From Polynucleobacter wuianus (GTDB lineage: Bacteria > Pseudomonadota > Gammaproteobacteria > Burkholderiales > Burkholderiaceae), in NCBI RefSeq assembly GCF_001659725.1, contig NZ_CP015922.1:1984001-2048000 (forward strand): a stretch of DNA of 64,000 bases. The letters are read 5' to 3'. Within the stretch, counting starts at the first letter, position 1, and the number at the start of each line of letters is the position of its first letter. Shown here piece after piece: positions 39,047 through 49,033 of this stretch. The position numbers and the translations under genes are program-made. The notes beneath the pieces were generated by a model. The model worked only from the letters and a program-made list of their open reading frames with translations. It did no database searches and had not been told where the DNA came from.

Positions 39047-39883
39047 ATGCCCGACCCCAAATCCTTATTAGATCTCCTGGCTGATTTTTTATCACCCCAG
39101 CCTACAAGTCCGAGTGAACGCCGTCAGGAACTGATTGAAACGCTGCGTGAAGCCCAAACTGAAGGACTAATTGATGCTGATGCACTCTCCATGATTGAGG
39201 GTGTTTTTCAGGTGGGTCAGTTGTGTGCTCGAGATATTTTGGTTCCACGAGCACAAATTGATTGGATTGATATCAACCAATCCCTAGCTGAAATTGTGAA
39301 GAATGTGATTGAAGCTGCGCACTCTCGCTTTCCTGTTTTTGAAGGTAGTCGCGATAACGTTATCGGTATTCTATTGGCCAAAGATTTATTACGACACTCC
39401 ACAGAAAAAGATTTTCAAGTTCGCGATTGGTTAAGGCCAGCGGTATTTATTCCGGAATCTAAACGTCTCAGTGTTTTATTGCGTGACTTTAAAGATAATC
39501 GCAATCACTTGGCTGTTGTTGTGGATGAGTACAGCGGCATCGCAGGCATCATTACTATCGAAGACGTACTCGAGCAAATTGTTGGCGATATCGAAGATGA
39601 ACATGACATTGACGAAGAAGCCGACAATATCATCTACTTAGATAATGGTGATATTCGCGTTAAAGGCATTACCGAACTTGATCAATTGAACGAAACACTC
39701 GGCACCCACTTTGCCGTTGAAGATATTGAAACGGTTGCAGGTCTGGTGATTCAGCATCTAGGTCGCGTTCCGAAGATGGGCGAGCTGATTGAGATCGATG
39801 GTATTGAATTCGAAGTACAGCGTGCTGACCCACGGCAAATTCATATTTTGCTCGCACGTCAAAAAACCAAAAAAGTAGACTAA
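39047..39883 (+). CDS. corC: CorC/HlyC-family CBS-domain protein
   Basis: 278 residues. Two CBS domains (about 65-130 and 135-190) with DILVPRAQIDWI and VVVDEYSGIAGIITIEDVLEQIVGDI, followed by the C-terminal CorC_HlyC domain (IRVKGITELDQLNETLG). It has no transmembrane part, like the CorC type that accompanies Mg/Co transport and stands beside lnt in many proteobacteria. The ribosome site is weak. Confidence 0.85.
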   Translation: MPDPKSLLDLLADFLSPQPTSPSERRQELIETLREAQTEGLIDADALSMIEGVFQVGQLCARDILVPRAQIDWIDINQSLAEIVKNVIEAAHSRFPVFEGSRDNVIGILLAKDLLRHSTEKDFQVRDWLRPAVFIPESKRLSVLLRDFKDNRNHLAVVVDEYSGIAGIITIEDVLEQIVGDIEDEHDIDEEADNIIYLDNGDIRVKGITELDQLNETLGTHFAVEDIETVAGLVIQHLGRVPKMGELIEIDGIEFEVQRADPRQIHILLARQKTKKVD

Positions 39884-39891
39884 GGGCTCAC

Positions 39892-41415
39892 TTGCTTAAT
39901 CAGCAAATCTCTAAGGGTAGTTCTGTAATACCGCTCCTAATCCTTTTTATATTAGGTGGCATCCTCGCCGCTGCAGCAGAGATTCCATATGGTGGTTGGA
40001 TACAAATTCCTCTTCTAGCATTGGTGTGGTGGCAACTAGAACTTAATCATTCTAAAAAAATTTCATTCAATTTTGTATCAGGCCTTCTATTTGGCGTTGG
40101 CTATTTTGTCGTAGGTTTATGGTGGCTGTATATCAGCCTGCATGACGTAGGCGGTATGCATCCTTTACTTTCATGTGCTGCGGTATTTCTTCTTTCAGCA
40201 TACATGGCTCTGTATTTTTCTATAGCCTCACTAGCAATACCTCTGTTTCAAAGGTCTAAGTTGAGTGGGCTTTTGCTAGCCGCAAGCTGGGTAATCACAG
40301 AATTTCTACGGGGCTATATCTTTACCGGCTTTCCCTGGATGGGGTTAGCAGAGTCACAAATTAATGGCCCCTTTGCACCCATTGCACCCATCTTTGGTGG
40401 CTTAGCCTGTACCTTTTTAGCAATTTGGACTTCATGGGAACTTTTACAACTCAGAAAACGCGTTACCTTCAGCGCTAGCATCCTTCTTATTGCCATAGGA
40501 TTAGCTCAAATTGCTGGACTAGCGAACTTCACCAAACCTTTTGGTGAGCCCATCAGCGTTCGTTTAATTCAAGGTAATTTCGAACAGACTCTGAAATTTA
40601 ATCCACAGGCAATTGGTCAGCAGATTGATTTTTATGCATCAGAAATTAAAAAAGAGTCGGCTGATCTCATCATCATCCCCGAGACCGCCTTTCCATGGCC
40701 GCAAAACAATTTGCCCTCTGGCTTACTCAACTATTTACAAGACTTTTCAAATGTAAGTTCAAGCAATATCTTGCTTGGTCTCATTGGGGAGACATCTACC
40801 GACAGAGGGATGCAATACACCAATCGAGCAACAGGCCTATCTCCTAATGCACCCACCTACCAATATGACAAAGCACACCTAGTACCATTCGGTGAATTCA
40901 TTCCACCCGGCTTTTATTGGTTTATCAAGGCATTTAATGTGCCCTTAAGTGACTTTGCAAAAGGCAATCTTGAACAAGCTCCGTTTAATATTCTGCGCAA
41001 AAACCAAGAGACGATTCATGCAGCCATCACGATCTGCTATGAGGATGTATTTGGGGGTGAGCTGGCCTCTCGTATTCACAACAGTAAAGAGCCAGTGAAT
41101 GTATTGATCAATATGACTAACCTTGCATGGTTTGGCCAATCTCAGGCACCTACTCAACAATTGCGACTGTCGCAACTTCGCTCTCTTGAAACGGGATTAC
41201 CTGCTTTACGCGCCACCAATACTGGAATTACTTCCGTCTTAGGCCCCAATGGGAAGGTACTGCAATCACTGCCAGAATTTACCCAAGCAAGCTTAAGTAC
41301 CCAAGTCCAAGCCTATGATGGAAAAACGCCTTTTGTAACTTGGGGAAATTTCCCGATTTTGAGCATTTCTTGCCTGCTGCTGATCTGGGGCTTAATTCGC
41401 TATAGACGTTTTTAG
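39892..41415 (+). CDS. lnt: Apolipoprotein N-acyltransferase
   Basis: 507 residues from the TTG at 39892, the first start codon after the corC stop; no ATG lies near the beginning, so the start is tentative. About six N-terminal membrane segments (1-200) precede a nitrilase-type domain with the catalytic Glu in IIIPETAFPW (about 262), Lys in YDKAHLVPFGEF (about 325) and Cys in ITICYEDVF (about 380). It adds the third acyl chain to lipoproteins in the inner membrane. Confidence 0.92.
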   Translation: MLNQQISKGSSVIPLLILFILGGILAAAAEIPYGGWIQIPLLALVWWQLELNHSKKISFNFVSGLLFGVGYFVVGLWWLYISLHDVGGMHPLLSCAAVFLLSAYMALYFSIASLAIPLFQRSKLSGLLLAASWVITEFLRGYIFTGFPWMGLAESQINGPFAPIAPIFGGLACTFLAIWTSWELLQLRKRVTFSASILLIAIGLAQIAGLANFTKPFGEPISVRLIQGNFEQTLKFNPQAIGQQIDFYASEIKKESADLIIIPETAFPWPQNNLPSGLLNYLQDFSNVSSSNILLGLIGETSTDRGMQYTNRATGLSPNAPTYQYDKAHLVPFGEFIPPGFYWFIKAFNVPLSDFAKGNLEQAPFNILRKNQETIHAAITICYEDVFGGELASRIHNSKEPVNVLINMTNLAWFGQSQAPTQQLRLSQLRSLETGLPALRATNTGITSVLGPNGKVLQSLPEFTQASLSTQVQAYDGKTPFVTWGNFPILSISCLLLIWGLIRYRRF

Positions 41416-41474
41416 TCATTTTTGTCTCTGTAACGTCCTAGCCATGTAAAATCAATGGCTTAGCCAGGTTAATC

Positions 41475-42347
41475 ATGCTTACTTTTCAGCAAATCATTCT
41501 CAAACTTCAAGATTATTGGGACCAACAAGGTTGCGCCCTATTGCAACCCATCGACCTCGAGGTAGGCGCTGGTACATCCCATACCGCGACTTTCCTGCGA
41601 GCAATTGGACCAGAGCCTTGGAAGGCAGCCTACGTTCAACCATCACGCAGACCAAAAGACGGTCGTTACGGTGAAAACCCGAATCGCTTACAGCACTACT
41701 ATCAATATCAAGTTGTGCTCAAGCCTGCACCTGAAAATATTCTTGAGCTCTATTTAGGATCGCTTGCAGCCCTTGGTCTTGACCTCAAAGAAAATGACAT
41801 TCGCTTTGTAGAGGATGATTGGGAAAATCCAACTTTAGGTGCCTGGGGCTTAGGTTGGGAAGTTTGGCTCAATGGCATGGAAGTGACCCAGTTCACTTAT
41901 TTCCAGCAAGTAGGCGGCTTAGATTGCAAGCCCGTCTTAGGCGAAATCACTTACGGCATTGAACGCCTGGCAATGTATATCCAAAATTGCTCTAATGTTT
42001 ATGACCTCGTTTGGGCAGATGGTATTTCTTATGGTGACGTTTATCACCAAAATGAAGTTGAACAATCTTGCTATAACTTTGAACACTCCAATACAGATTT
42101 GCTCTTTGCAAATTTTAGTAATTACGAGAGTGAAGCGAAGCGTTTAATGGAAGTTCCATTGGCATTGCCTGCATATGAGATGGTTCTCAAGGCAGCACAC
42201 ACCTTCAATCTCTTAGATGCGCGCGGCGCTATCTCAGTTACAGAGCGCGCGGCTTATATCGGTCGTATTCGCAATCTATCCCGTGCGGTTGCGCAAGCCT
42301 ATTTTGAATCCAGAGAGAAGCTTGGCTTCCCTATGTGTCAACGTTAA
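41475..42347 (+). CDS. glyQ: Glycyl-tRNA synthetase alpha subunit
   Basis: 290 residues of the alpha2beta2-type class II enzyme. It starts MLTFQQIILKLQDYWDQQGCALLQP, and class II motif 2 and the family block EVWLNGMEVTQFTYFQQVGGLDCKP are visible (split). It pairs with the beta subunit gene that begins 8 bases after its stop. Catalysis of glycine activation occurs in this subunit. Confidence 0.96.
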   Translation: MLTFQQIILKLQDYWDQQGCALLQPIDLEVGAGTSHTATFLRAIGPEPWKAAYVQPSRRPKDGRYGENPNRLQHYYQYQVVLKPAPENILELYLGSLAALGLDLKENDIRFVEDDWENPTLGAWGLGWEVWLNGMEVTQFTYFQQVGGLDCKPVLGEITYGIERLAMYIQNCSNVYDLVWADGISYGDVYHQNEVEQSCYNFEHSNTDLLFANFSNYESEAKRLMEVPLALPAYEMVLKAAHTFNLLDARGAISVTERAAYIGRIRNLSRAVAQAYFESREKLGFPMCQR

Positions 42348-42355
42348 TCTAAAGT

Positions 42356-44494
42356 ATGAGCACATCAAATTCAAACACTCAATCAGCAAACTTGTTGATT
42401 GAAGTATTTACTGAAGAATTACCCCCTAAATCTCTACGTCGTTTAGGGGATGCTTTCAGTGAAGGCATTTTTACCCACCTGAAGTCTGCCAACCTCACAA
42501 CAGATTCATCCAGTGTTACTAGCTTCGCTACTCCACGTCGACTAGCAGTACAAATAAACAATGTACTCAGTCAAGCACAAGATTGCCCGGTGAGAGAAAA
42601 GCTTCTCCCAACTAGTATTGCATATGATGACAATGGCAAAGCAACACCACCACTTCTTAAAAAATTAGCAGCACTTGGGCATGCAGATATTGATCTATCG
42701 ACCCTAGAAAAATCTGGTGAAGGTAAAAATGAGGCTCTCTACCTGAATGTGGTTGCTAAGGGCGCAGCGCTTGAGCAGACTGCACAAACTGCACTTGAGC
42801 AAACACTAAATAAATTACCAATTGCGAAAATGATGCACTACCAAGTGCAACAAAAAGATGGTCAATTGGCGGATGTGCAATTTGCCCGTCCAGCACATCG
42901 TATTATTGCTCTGCACGGCTCTACAGCGCTCAATATCAGCGCGCTTGGTATTGATGCAAGCAAGCAAACTGAGGGGCACCGCTTCTTGGCACCTGGCGTC
43001 CTCACCATCAACTCCGCAGACCAATATGAGAGCGATTTGCAAAATAAAGCTAAGGTTATCCCGAGCTTTAATAAACGTCGCGCACAAATCGAAGCTGCAC
43101 TCTTAAAAGCAGCAGGCGATGATTTAGTCTTGATGCCAGACAGTCTTCTGGATGAAGTAACTGCGCTTGTTGAATGGCCATCGATTTATGAGTGTCAGTT
43201 TGATCAAGAGTTTCTAGAGGTCCCACAAGAATGCTTGATCCTCACAATGCAGACCAACCAGAAGTACTTTGCTCTTACCGACAAACAAGGTAAGTTACGC
43301 AATCGCTTTTTGATTGTTTCCAATATTGAGACAGCGACTCCCAATGCGATTATTTCTGGTAATGAACGTGTTGTTCGTCCACGGCTTTCTGATGCGCGCT
43401 TTTTCTTCCAGCAAGATCAAAAGCGCCCTTTAGCCTCTCGCGTTGCAGACCTTGGTAAGGTGGTTTATCACAATCAACTTGGCAACCAATTAGATCGTAC
43501 GAAGCGCGTCCAAGCAATTGCTACAGGTATCGCACAAAAACTCAAAGCGGATGAAAAGTTAGCTAATCGTGCAGCAGAAATTGCAAAGACCGACTTGCTC
43601 ACCGATATGGTTGGTGAGTTTCCAGAGCTTCAAGGCATCATGGGCTCTTACTATGCAAGCCATGACGGCGAAAATACAGAGGTTGCGGCTGCTTGTAGTG
43701 AGCACTATATGCCCCGCTTTGCTGGTGATGCACTACCAAAAACTCAAACCGGCACCATTCTTGCCATTGCTGATAAGTTAGAAACGCTCGTTGGCATCTG
43801 GGGTGTAGGTTTAGCACCAACTGGTGATAAAGATCCCTACGCATTGCGCCGTCATGCGCTTGGTATCTGCAGACTTCTATTAGAAAAAAATCTTTCTTTA
43901 AGCCTTCCCGATCTTATTGAACTTGCACGTGTGCAGTTCTCTCAAAAAGATGTACAAGAAAAAGCTAAAGTTGCTGATATTTACGAATTCATCATTGATC
44001 GCATGCGTGCTTACTTACGGGATCAGTCGGTTTCAGGAAAACCATTTACCAGCGCAGAAATTGATGCTGTATTGGGCCAATCACCATCACAAATTCATGA
44101 TTTGATTGAACGCTTAACTGCCTTGCGTGAATTTAATGCACTTCCACAAGCTGCTCAGTTAGCTGCAGCCAATAAGCGCATTAGTAATATTCTCAAGAAA
44201 ACAAGCACCACCATTCCAGCGACTTGTTCTAGCAAGCTTTTACAAATTCCAGCAGAAATAGCCGTCAATAAAGCGTTAGAACAAATTACATCCACCTTAA
44301 ATGCTGCCTACGAAAAACGCCAATTCGTGGAACTCTTGAAAGCACTAGTAGCTTTGAGCGACCCAATTGACCAATTCTTTGCAGATGTCATGGTTATGGA
44401 TCCCAATCCCGAGCTACGTGATAACCGTTTAGCACTTCTGCAACAACTTCACCAGAAAATGAATCTCGTTGCCGATCTCGGCAAATTAGCATGA
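42356..44494 (+). CDS. glyS: Glycyl-tRNA synthetase beta subunit
   Basis: 712 residues, full length. It opens LLIEVFTEELPPKSLRRLGDAF, with the family blocks EVPQECLILTMQTNQKYFAL and DLLTDMVGEFPELQGIMG (HD-like region) and a C-terminal anticodon-binding helical part. It works with the alpha subunit encoded immediately upstream. It overlaps gmhB by 4 bases. Confidence 0.96.
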   Translation: MSTSNSNTQSANLLIEVFTEELPPKSLRRLGDAFSEGIFTHLKSANLTTDSSSVTSFATPRRLAVQINNVLSQAQDCPVREKLLPTSIAYDDNGKATPPLLKKLAALGHADIDLSTLEKSGEGKNEALYLNVVAKGAALEQTAQTALEQTLNKLPIAKMMHYQVQQKDGQLADVQFARPAHRIIALHGSTALNISALGIDASKQTEGHRFLAPGVLTINSADQYESDLQNKAKVIPSFNKRRAQIEAALLKAAGDDLVLMPDSLLDEVTALVEWPSIYECQFDQEFLEVPQECLILTMQTNQKYFALTDKQGKLRNRFLIVSNIETATPNAIISGNERVVRPRLSDARFFFQQDQKRPLASRVADLGKVVYHNQLGNQLDRTKRVQAIATGIAQKLKADEKLANRAAEIAKTDLLTDMVGEFPELQGIMGSYYASHDGENTEVAAACSEHYMPRFAGDALPKTQTGTILAIADKLETLVGIWGVGLAPTGDKDPYALRRHALGICRLLLEKNLSLSLPDLIELARVQFSQKDVQEKAKVADIYEFIIDRMRAYLRDQSVSGKPFTSAEIDAVLGQSPSQIHDLIERLTALREFNALPQAAQLAAANKRISNILKKTSTTIPATCSSKLLQIPAEIAVNKALEQITSTLNAAYEKRQFVELLKALVALSDPIDQFFADVMVMDPNPELRDNRLALLQQLHQKMNLVADLGKLA

Positions 44495-45063
44495 GCACCA
44501 GCTCTTCTAAACTTATTATTCTCGATCGCGATGGTGTGATCAATGAAGATCGCGATGATTATGTGAAGTCTGTTGATGAATGGATACCTCTTCCGGGAAG
44601 CCTAGAGGCAATCGCACTTCTAAATCAAGCTGGCTATCAAATTGCGATCGCAACCAATCAGTCCGGCCTGGCAAGGGGTTACTTCACCATTAATGACTTG
44701 CATGCAATGCATCACAAAATGGAGAAATTATTGCAACCCTTTGGTGGCAATATTGACAGTATCTTTTTTTGCCCCCATACCGATGCCCACGCGTGTGATT
44801 GCCGTAAACCGGCGCCAGGCCTGATGAAAGAAATTGCACTGCTATATAGAAGAACTGATAGTACCCAGCCTTTATTGGGCGTTCCTATTGTGGGCGATTC
44901 CCTTAGGGATTTACAAGCTGGGGTAGTACTTGGTGCCTCGCCCCACTTAGTGCTCACTGGCAAAGGCGAAAAAACCTTAGCCAAGGGTGGCTTACCAGAG
45001 GGCACGCAAATTCATACTGATCTCATGGCTTTTGCAACTACACTGCTAGAAAACCAAGTCTAG
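44491..45063 (+). CDS. gmhB: D,D-heptose 1,7-bisphosphate phosphatase
   Basis: 190 residues, HAD family. Motif I is LDRDGVINED (about 9-18), and a zinc loop FFCPHTDAHACDCRKP carries the Cys/His ligands of GmhB. Motif IV is VGDSLRDLQAG. It removes the 7-phosphate... of heptose-1,7-bisphosphate on the way to ADP-heptose for lipopolysaccharide; which phosphate is removed is general knowledge of the family (C7). It starts inside the glyS stop and is followed 8 bases later by the acyltransferase gene. Confidence 0.9.
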   Translation: MSTSSSKLIILDRDGVINEDRDDYVKSVDEWIPLPGSLEAIALLNQAGYQIAIATNQSGLARGYFTINDLHAMHHKMEKLLQPFGGNIDSIFFCPHTDAHACDCRKPAPGLMKEIALLYRRTDSTQPLLGVPIVGDSLRDLQAGVVLGASPHLVLTGKGEKTLAKGGLPEGTQIHTDLMAFATTLLENQV

Positions 45064-45071
45064 GATTTTTC

Positions 45072-45806
45072 ATGGTCTTCATCCGCTCCACACTATTTAC
45101 CCTATTTTTACTGGTCTTCACGCCAGTTTGGTCTGTACTTTGCATGTTAGCTTTTCCATTTTTAAGTCCAGAAAATCGCTATAGCTTTATTGGCCTCTGG
45201 AACAAAGTTGTGATTTGGTTGCTATGGCATCTCTGTGGCATTCATTACGAAATTCGCGGCATAGAACATATGCGAGCAGCTCTAAACCAGCCTGTAGTTA
45301 TTTTAAGCAAGCATCAATCTGCCTATGAAACGATAGCCTACATTGCTCTGCTACCAAAACAACTCTGCTTTGTCTTCAAACGTGAATTGCTCTGGATTCC
45401 ATTCTTTGGCTGGGCTTTAGCTTTACTGAAGATGATTCACATTAATCGCGCCAATAAACAAACAGCAGCTTTATCTGTAGCTAGCCAAGGCCGTAAGCGT
45501 CTTAGCGAAGGTAAATGGATCATGCTCTTTCCCGAGGGTACTAGAACGCCGAGAGGCTCGACAAAACCTTACCGTAAAGGTGGTGCACGTCTGGCAAGTG
45601 CAACTGGTGCCTTAGTTATTCCAATTGCGCATAACGCAGGTTCTTGTTGGCCAAAAAATAGTTTTCTTAAAAATCCTGGGACAGTCATTTTTTCAATCGG
45701 CCCTGCAATTACTTCCGAAGGAAAATCTGGAGAAGAATTACAACAAGAAGTAGAAGGCTGGATTGAGAATGAAATGCGCGTGATTGACCCAAGCGCTTAC
45801 AAATAA
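45072..45806 (+). CDS. plsC: 1-acylglycerol-3-phosphate O-acyltransferase
   Basis: 244 residues. An N-terminal hydrophobic segment (1-35) precedes the acyltransferase core. The catalytic block is SKHQSAYET (about 81), an HX4E variant of the common HX4D, and the substrate block FPEGTRTPRGS (about 155) is standard. It makes phosphatidic acid at the inner membrane. Its stop lies 4 bases from the convergent rsmA stop. Confidence 0.9.
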   Translation: MVFIRSTLFTLFLLVFTPVWSVLCMLAFPFLSPENRYSFIGLWNKVVIWLLWHLCGIHYEIRGIEHMRAALNQPVVILSKHQSAYETIAYIALLPKQLCFVFKRELLWIPFFGWALALLKMIHINRANKQTAALSVASQGRKRLSEGKWIMLFPEGTRTPRGSTKPYRKGGARLASATGALVIPIAHNAGSCWPKNSFLKNPGTVIFSIGPAITSEGKSGEELQQEVEGWIENEMRVIDPSAYK

Positions 45807-45810
45807 TTAT

Positions 45811-46587
45811 TTAAACGGCTAATAGCTTAGCCCACTCGATGTAGCGGTCAACTGAAATATCCTGAGCTCTAGCCTTAAGTTCCTCATCAGATAAACCTAA
45901 GCGTGCTGCAAAAGCCTGTAAATTGGTGCGCAACATTTTTCTTCTTTGGGAGAATGCAGCGGCAACGACTTGTTCTAATGAATTCCATTGAGATTGAGTC
46001 AAACTAAAATCTTTTCTCGGAATCATTCGTACTACCGCAGAATTTACCTTGGGGGCTGGATCAAAAGCTTCTGGTGGAACCTCAAGAACCAATTCCATCT
46101 CATAACGTGCTTGAAGCATCACTGAAAGCCTACTGAAATCTGAGCTTCCAGCTTGAGCAACCATTCTCTCAACAACTTCTGCCTGCAGCATAAAAACTTG
46201 CTCATCAATATGCTCTGCCGCTTCAACCAAATGAAATAGCAATGGCGAAGAAATGTTATATGGCAAATTACCAACTACCTTACATAGCCCCATTTTTTTC
46301 GAACGATTTTGCGCCCATGCATCAAAATTAAATTTGAGAGCGTCTCCTTCAATAACAGTCAGACCCTTTAGATTTTCTTGATTCCAATATGCCACTAAAT
46401 CTCGATCAATCTCTAATAAATCAAGTTGATCAAGATTGCTCAGAAGAGGTCTAGTTAAGGCGCCCAAACCTGGACCAATTTCGATGACATGCATATCCTG
46501 GCTAGGATTGATTAAGGCTACTATCGAATAAATAATGCCTTGGTCTTGTAGAAAATTTTGTCCAAAGCGTTTGCGAGCGCGATGCAT
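45811..46587 (-). CDS. rsmA: 16S rRNA (adenine1518/1519) dimethyltransferase
   Basis: 258 residues. The Rossmann core has VIEIGPGLGALT (SAM site, about 35-46) and the adenine-N6 motif NLPYNISSPLLFHLVE (about 105-120). The start HRARKRFGQNFLQD is the classical KsgA beginning. It dimethylates A1518 and A1519 late in small-subunit assembly. It is the last gene of the lptD-surA-pdxA-rsmA unit, 3 bases after pdxA. Confidence 0.95.
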   Translation of the reverse strand: MHRARKRFGQNFLQDQGIIYSIVALINPSQDMHVIEIGPGLGALTRPLLSNLDQLDLLEIDRDLVAYWNQENLKGLTVIEGDALKFNFDAWAQNRSKKMGLCKVVGNLPYNISSPLLFHLVEAAEHIDEQVFMLQAEVVERMVAQAGSSDFSRLSVMLQARYEMELVLEVPPEAFDPAPKVNSAVVRMIPRKDFSLTQSQWNSLEQVVAAAFSQRRKMLRTNLQAFAARLGLSDEELKARAQDISVDRYIEWAKLLAV

Positions 46588-46590
46588 GGA

Positions 46591-47601
46591 CTAAGCCTTC
46601 TTTTTTTGATTGAGGGCTAATTGATAAGCCAAACGTAGCGCTTCTAGCATGGAGCCAGAATCTGCGATTCCTTTTCCAGCGATATCTAGGGCGGTACCAT
46701 GATCTACGGAAGTGCGAATAATCGGCAAACCTAAGGTAACGTTAACGCCATCGCCAAAGGTCACAAACTTAAATGGTGCCAAGCCCTGATCGTGATACAT
46801 CGCTATATAAGCATCAACGGCTTCTAGAGAGGCTGGATCAAACATAGTATCGCCAGGATAAGGACCTGAGACATTAATCCCAAGTTTTTTTGCTGACTCG
46901 ATTACAGGACCGATGATTTCAATTTCCTCTCGACCCAAGTAGCCTGATTCACCAGCATGAGGGTTTAGTCCCGCCACTCGAATTACAGGATTTGGTATGG
47001 CAAACTTGGTGCGCAAATCATGCTGCACTATTTGAATAGTTTCGAGTATACGTTCACGCGTCAATGCAGCAGAGACTTCCTGCAATGGTAGATGGGTAGT
47101 GACAAGGGCCACTCTTAAATCTCTAGATGCTTTTAGATTTAAAAAGCCTCTGGGGAGGGTTGCGCAAAGCATCATGACTACATGATTTTTCTTGCAACGC
47201 CCTGCTAAATATTCTGTATGGCCAGTGAATGCCGTGCCAGCTAAATTCATAACACTCTTCTGAATCGGTGCGGTAATCATCGCATCGAAACGCCCATCCA
47301 TACATCCATCAATCGCTTGATTCAAGGTATTGATAACATATTGAGCATTCTGATGATTCAAAACTCCCGCTTGCACAGGCGCTACTAAAGGAATAGCTTG
47401 GGTTTGCAAGCGCTCAGAAGCATTTAGATGATTTTTATCTACCGCTTCTAACAAATCCCGATCACCCAATAAGGTAATTATTGCATTGGGTTGCTCGGCA
47501 AGAAACTGCTTTGCAGCCACTATCGAAACTTCAGGACCAATACCGGCAGGCTCCCCGGTGGTTACTGCTAAATTAACGAGGGGCACTTGCAGCTGCATCA
47601 T
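46591..47601 (-). CDS. pdxA: 4-hydroxythreonine-4-phosphate dehydrogenase
   Basis: 336 residues. The family signatures NLAVTTGEPAGIGPE, TGHTEYLA (metal His), LNPHAGESG and YHDQGLAPFK are all visible. It oxidises 4-phosphohydroxy-threonine in pyridoxal phosphate synthesis. The 29-base overlap with the end of surA is long; a shorter start inside (for example at the second Met) would only reduce it slightly. Confidence 0.94.
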   Translation of the reverse strand: MMQLQVPLVNLAVTTGEPAGIGPEVSIVAAKQFLAEQPNAIITLLGDRDLLEAVDKNHLNASERLQTQAIPLVAPVQAGVLNHQNAQYVINTLNQAIDGCMDGRFDAMITAPIQKSVMNLAGTAFTGHTEYLAGRCKKNHVVMMLCATLPRGFLNLKASRDLRVALVTTHLPLQEVSAALTRERILETIQIVQHDLRTKFAIPNPVIRVAGLNPHAGESGYLGREEIEIIGPVIESAKKLGINVSGPYPGDTMFDPASLEAVDAYIAMYHDQGLAPFKFVTFGDGVNVTLGLPIIRTSVDHGTALDIAGKGIADSGSMLEALRLAYQLALNQKKKA

Positions 47602-49033
47602 CTACATTCAAGATTTTTACCGTTGCTGTATCTCTTAATTCACGTAACCAATCTTGATAGGCTTGCTCGAATTTTCTTTCGCGAATAGCAGCACGGGCAA
47701 ATTGACGCTGCTTTTCAACAGTAAGCTGAGCTTCGCGTCGCTCCAGCACCTGAATCAAATGCCAACCAAATTCAGTCTTTACGGGATTACTGACTTCACC
47801 AATCTGGAGGCGATTCATGGCCTGCTCAAATTCAGGAACTAGGTCGCCAGGCCCCATCCAGCCAAGATTTCCCCCGTTTGAAGCCGAACCATCTTCCGAG
47901 AACTTCTTAGCAAGCTCACCGAAATCTGCAGTCTTTGCGCGTACCTGATCACGATAGCCGGCAAGACGACGCTCTGCATCCTGATCATTTAAGCCGGCAC
48001 GATTACGCAATAAGATATGACGGGCCATCGTTTGGGTAATAAGAATATTTTGTGGCGCAGCTGATGAAGTTTCTTGTGGAGTGGCCTGTGGTTGTGGATT
48101 TGTACCTGTCACTACTGCACGACGGTCCAATACCTTAAGCACGTGATAACCCGCGGGGCTTTTGACAACAATATTTGCAACCTGACCACCCCCGGTATTT
48201 CGAATAGCTTCATAGAATAATTGGGGGAGCCTATCTGGAGTGCGATAACCTAAATCTTGAAATTTAATCTTAGGATTTTCTTTTGCCGCCATAGCGCCAA
48301 GCTGCAGAAAATCAACATCGCCTTTAGCGTCACGCAGTAATTGATCCGCCTTCTTTTTGGCTTCTGCCTGAGAGCCTACACCAGCAGAGGAATCAATTGG
48401 TATAAAAATCTGTGCTACATCTATCTCTTCTGGCTCACCCTTTGCCGCCGGAGCTGAACGCTGAACACCGCCACCATTCATGGCACGAGTTCTTTCAGAG
48501 ATAAAATTATCAATTTCAGCATCTGAAATCTTGATCTTTCCCTCAACTTCTCGCTCACGATATCGCGAGAGAATCACATCATCACGTAATAGCTGCCTAT
48601 ATTTCTCAAAGGTACTTCCAGACGCAATGACTTTAGCCTTGAACTCGGCAACACTAATTTTATTTTTGTCAGCAATATCAGCGATGATTTTATCGAGCTC
48701 TTTATTGGTTACGACAATACCCTCTTGCTCAGCATTCTGAAGTTGAATTTTTTCAATAATCAAGCGCTCAAGAATCATCTTTCGCAAAGAGCCATCATCT
48801 GGAAGCGTTGCCCCCTGTTTTTTTAGCGCAGCAATTCGATCGTCAATTTCTTTGCGCGTTACATAACCAGTATTGACTACGGCAGCAACGCCATCAATAT
48901 TACGAATCTTGCTATCGGTTACTACATTCGCTTTTGACACATCTTGCGCTCCTGCATAACCAAATATAGCGGATACACCCAACAAGAATATGGTGCAAAA
49001 AAATGATTTCAAGCTAATTCTGTAAAGCGTCAT
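47573..49033 (-). CDS. surA: Periplasmic chaperone and peptidyl-prolyl isomerase SurA
   Basis: 486 residues. Signal peptide (about 1-30), SurA N-terminal helical domain (about 45-170), then two parvulin-like domains (about 200-305 and 335-435: MARHILLRNRAG; FGELAKKFSEDGSASNGGNLGWMGPGDLVPEFE in parts). It chaperones outer-membrane proteins, and its placement after lptD is the standard order. It overlaps lptD by 4 bases (ATGA). Confidence 0.93.
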   Translation of the reverse strand: MTLYRISLKSFFCTIFLLGVSAIFGYAGAQDVSKANVVTDSKIRNIDGVAAVVNTGYVTRKEIDDRIAALKKQGATLPDDGSLRKMILERLIIEKIQLQNAEQEGIVVTNKELDKIIADIADKNKISVAEFKAKVIASGSTFEKYRQLLRDDVILSRYREREVEGKIKISDAEIDNFISERTRAMNGGGVQRSAPAAKGEPEEIDVAQIFIPIDSSAGVGSQAEAKKKADQLLRDAKGDVDFLQLGAMAAKENPKIKFQDLGYRTPDRLPQLFYEAIRNTGGGQVANIVVKSPAGYHVLKVLDRRAVVTGTNPQPQATPQETSSAAPQNILITQTMARHILLRNRAGLNDQDAERRLAGYRDQVRAKTADFGELAKKFSEDGSASNGGNLGWMGPGDLVPEFEQAMNRLQIGEVSNPVKTEFGWHLIQVLERREAQLTVEKQRQFARAAIRERKFEQAYQDWLRELRDTATVKILNVDDAAASAPR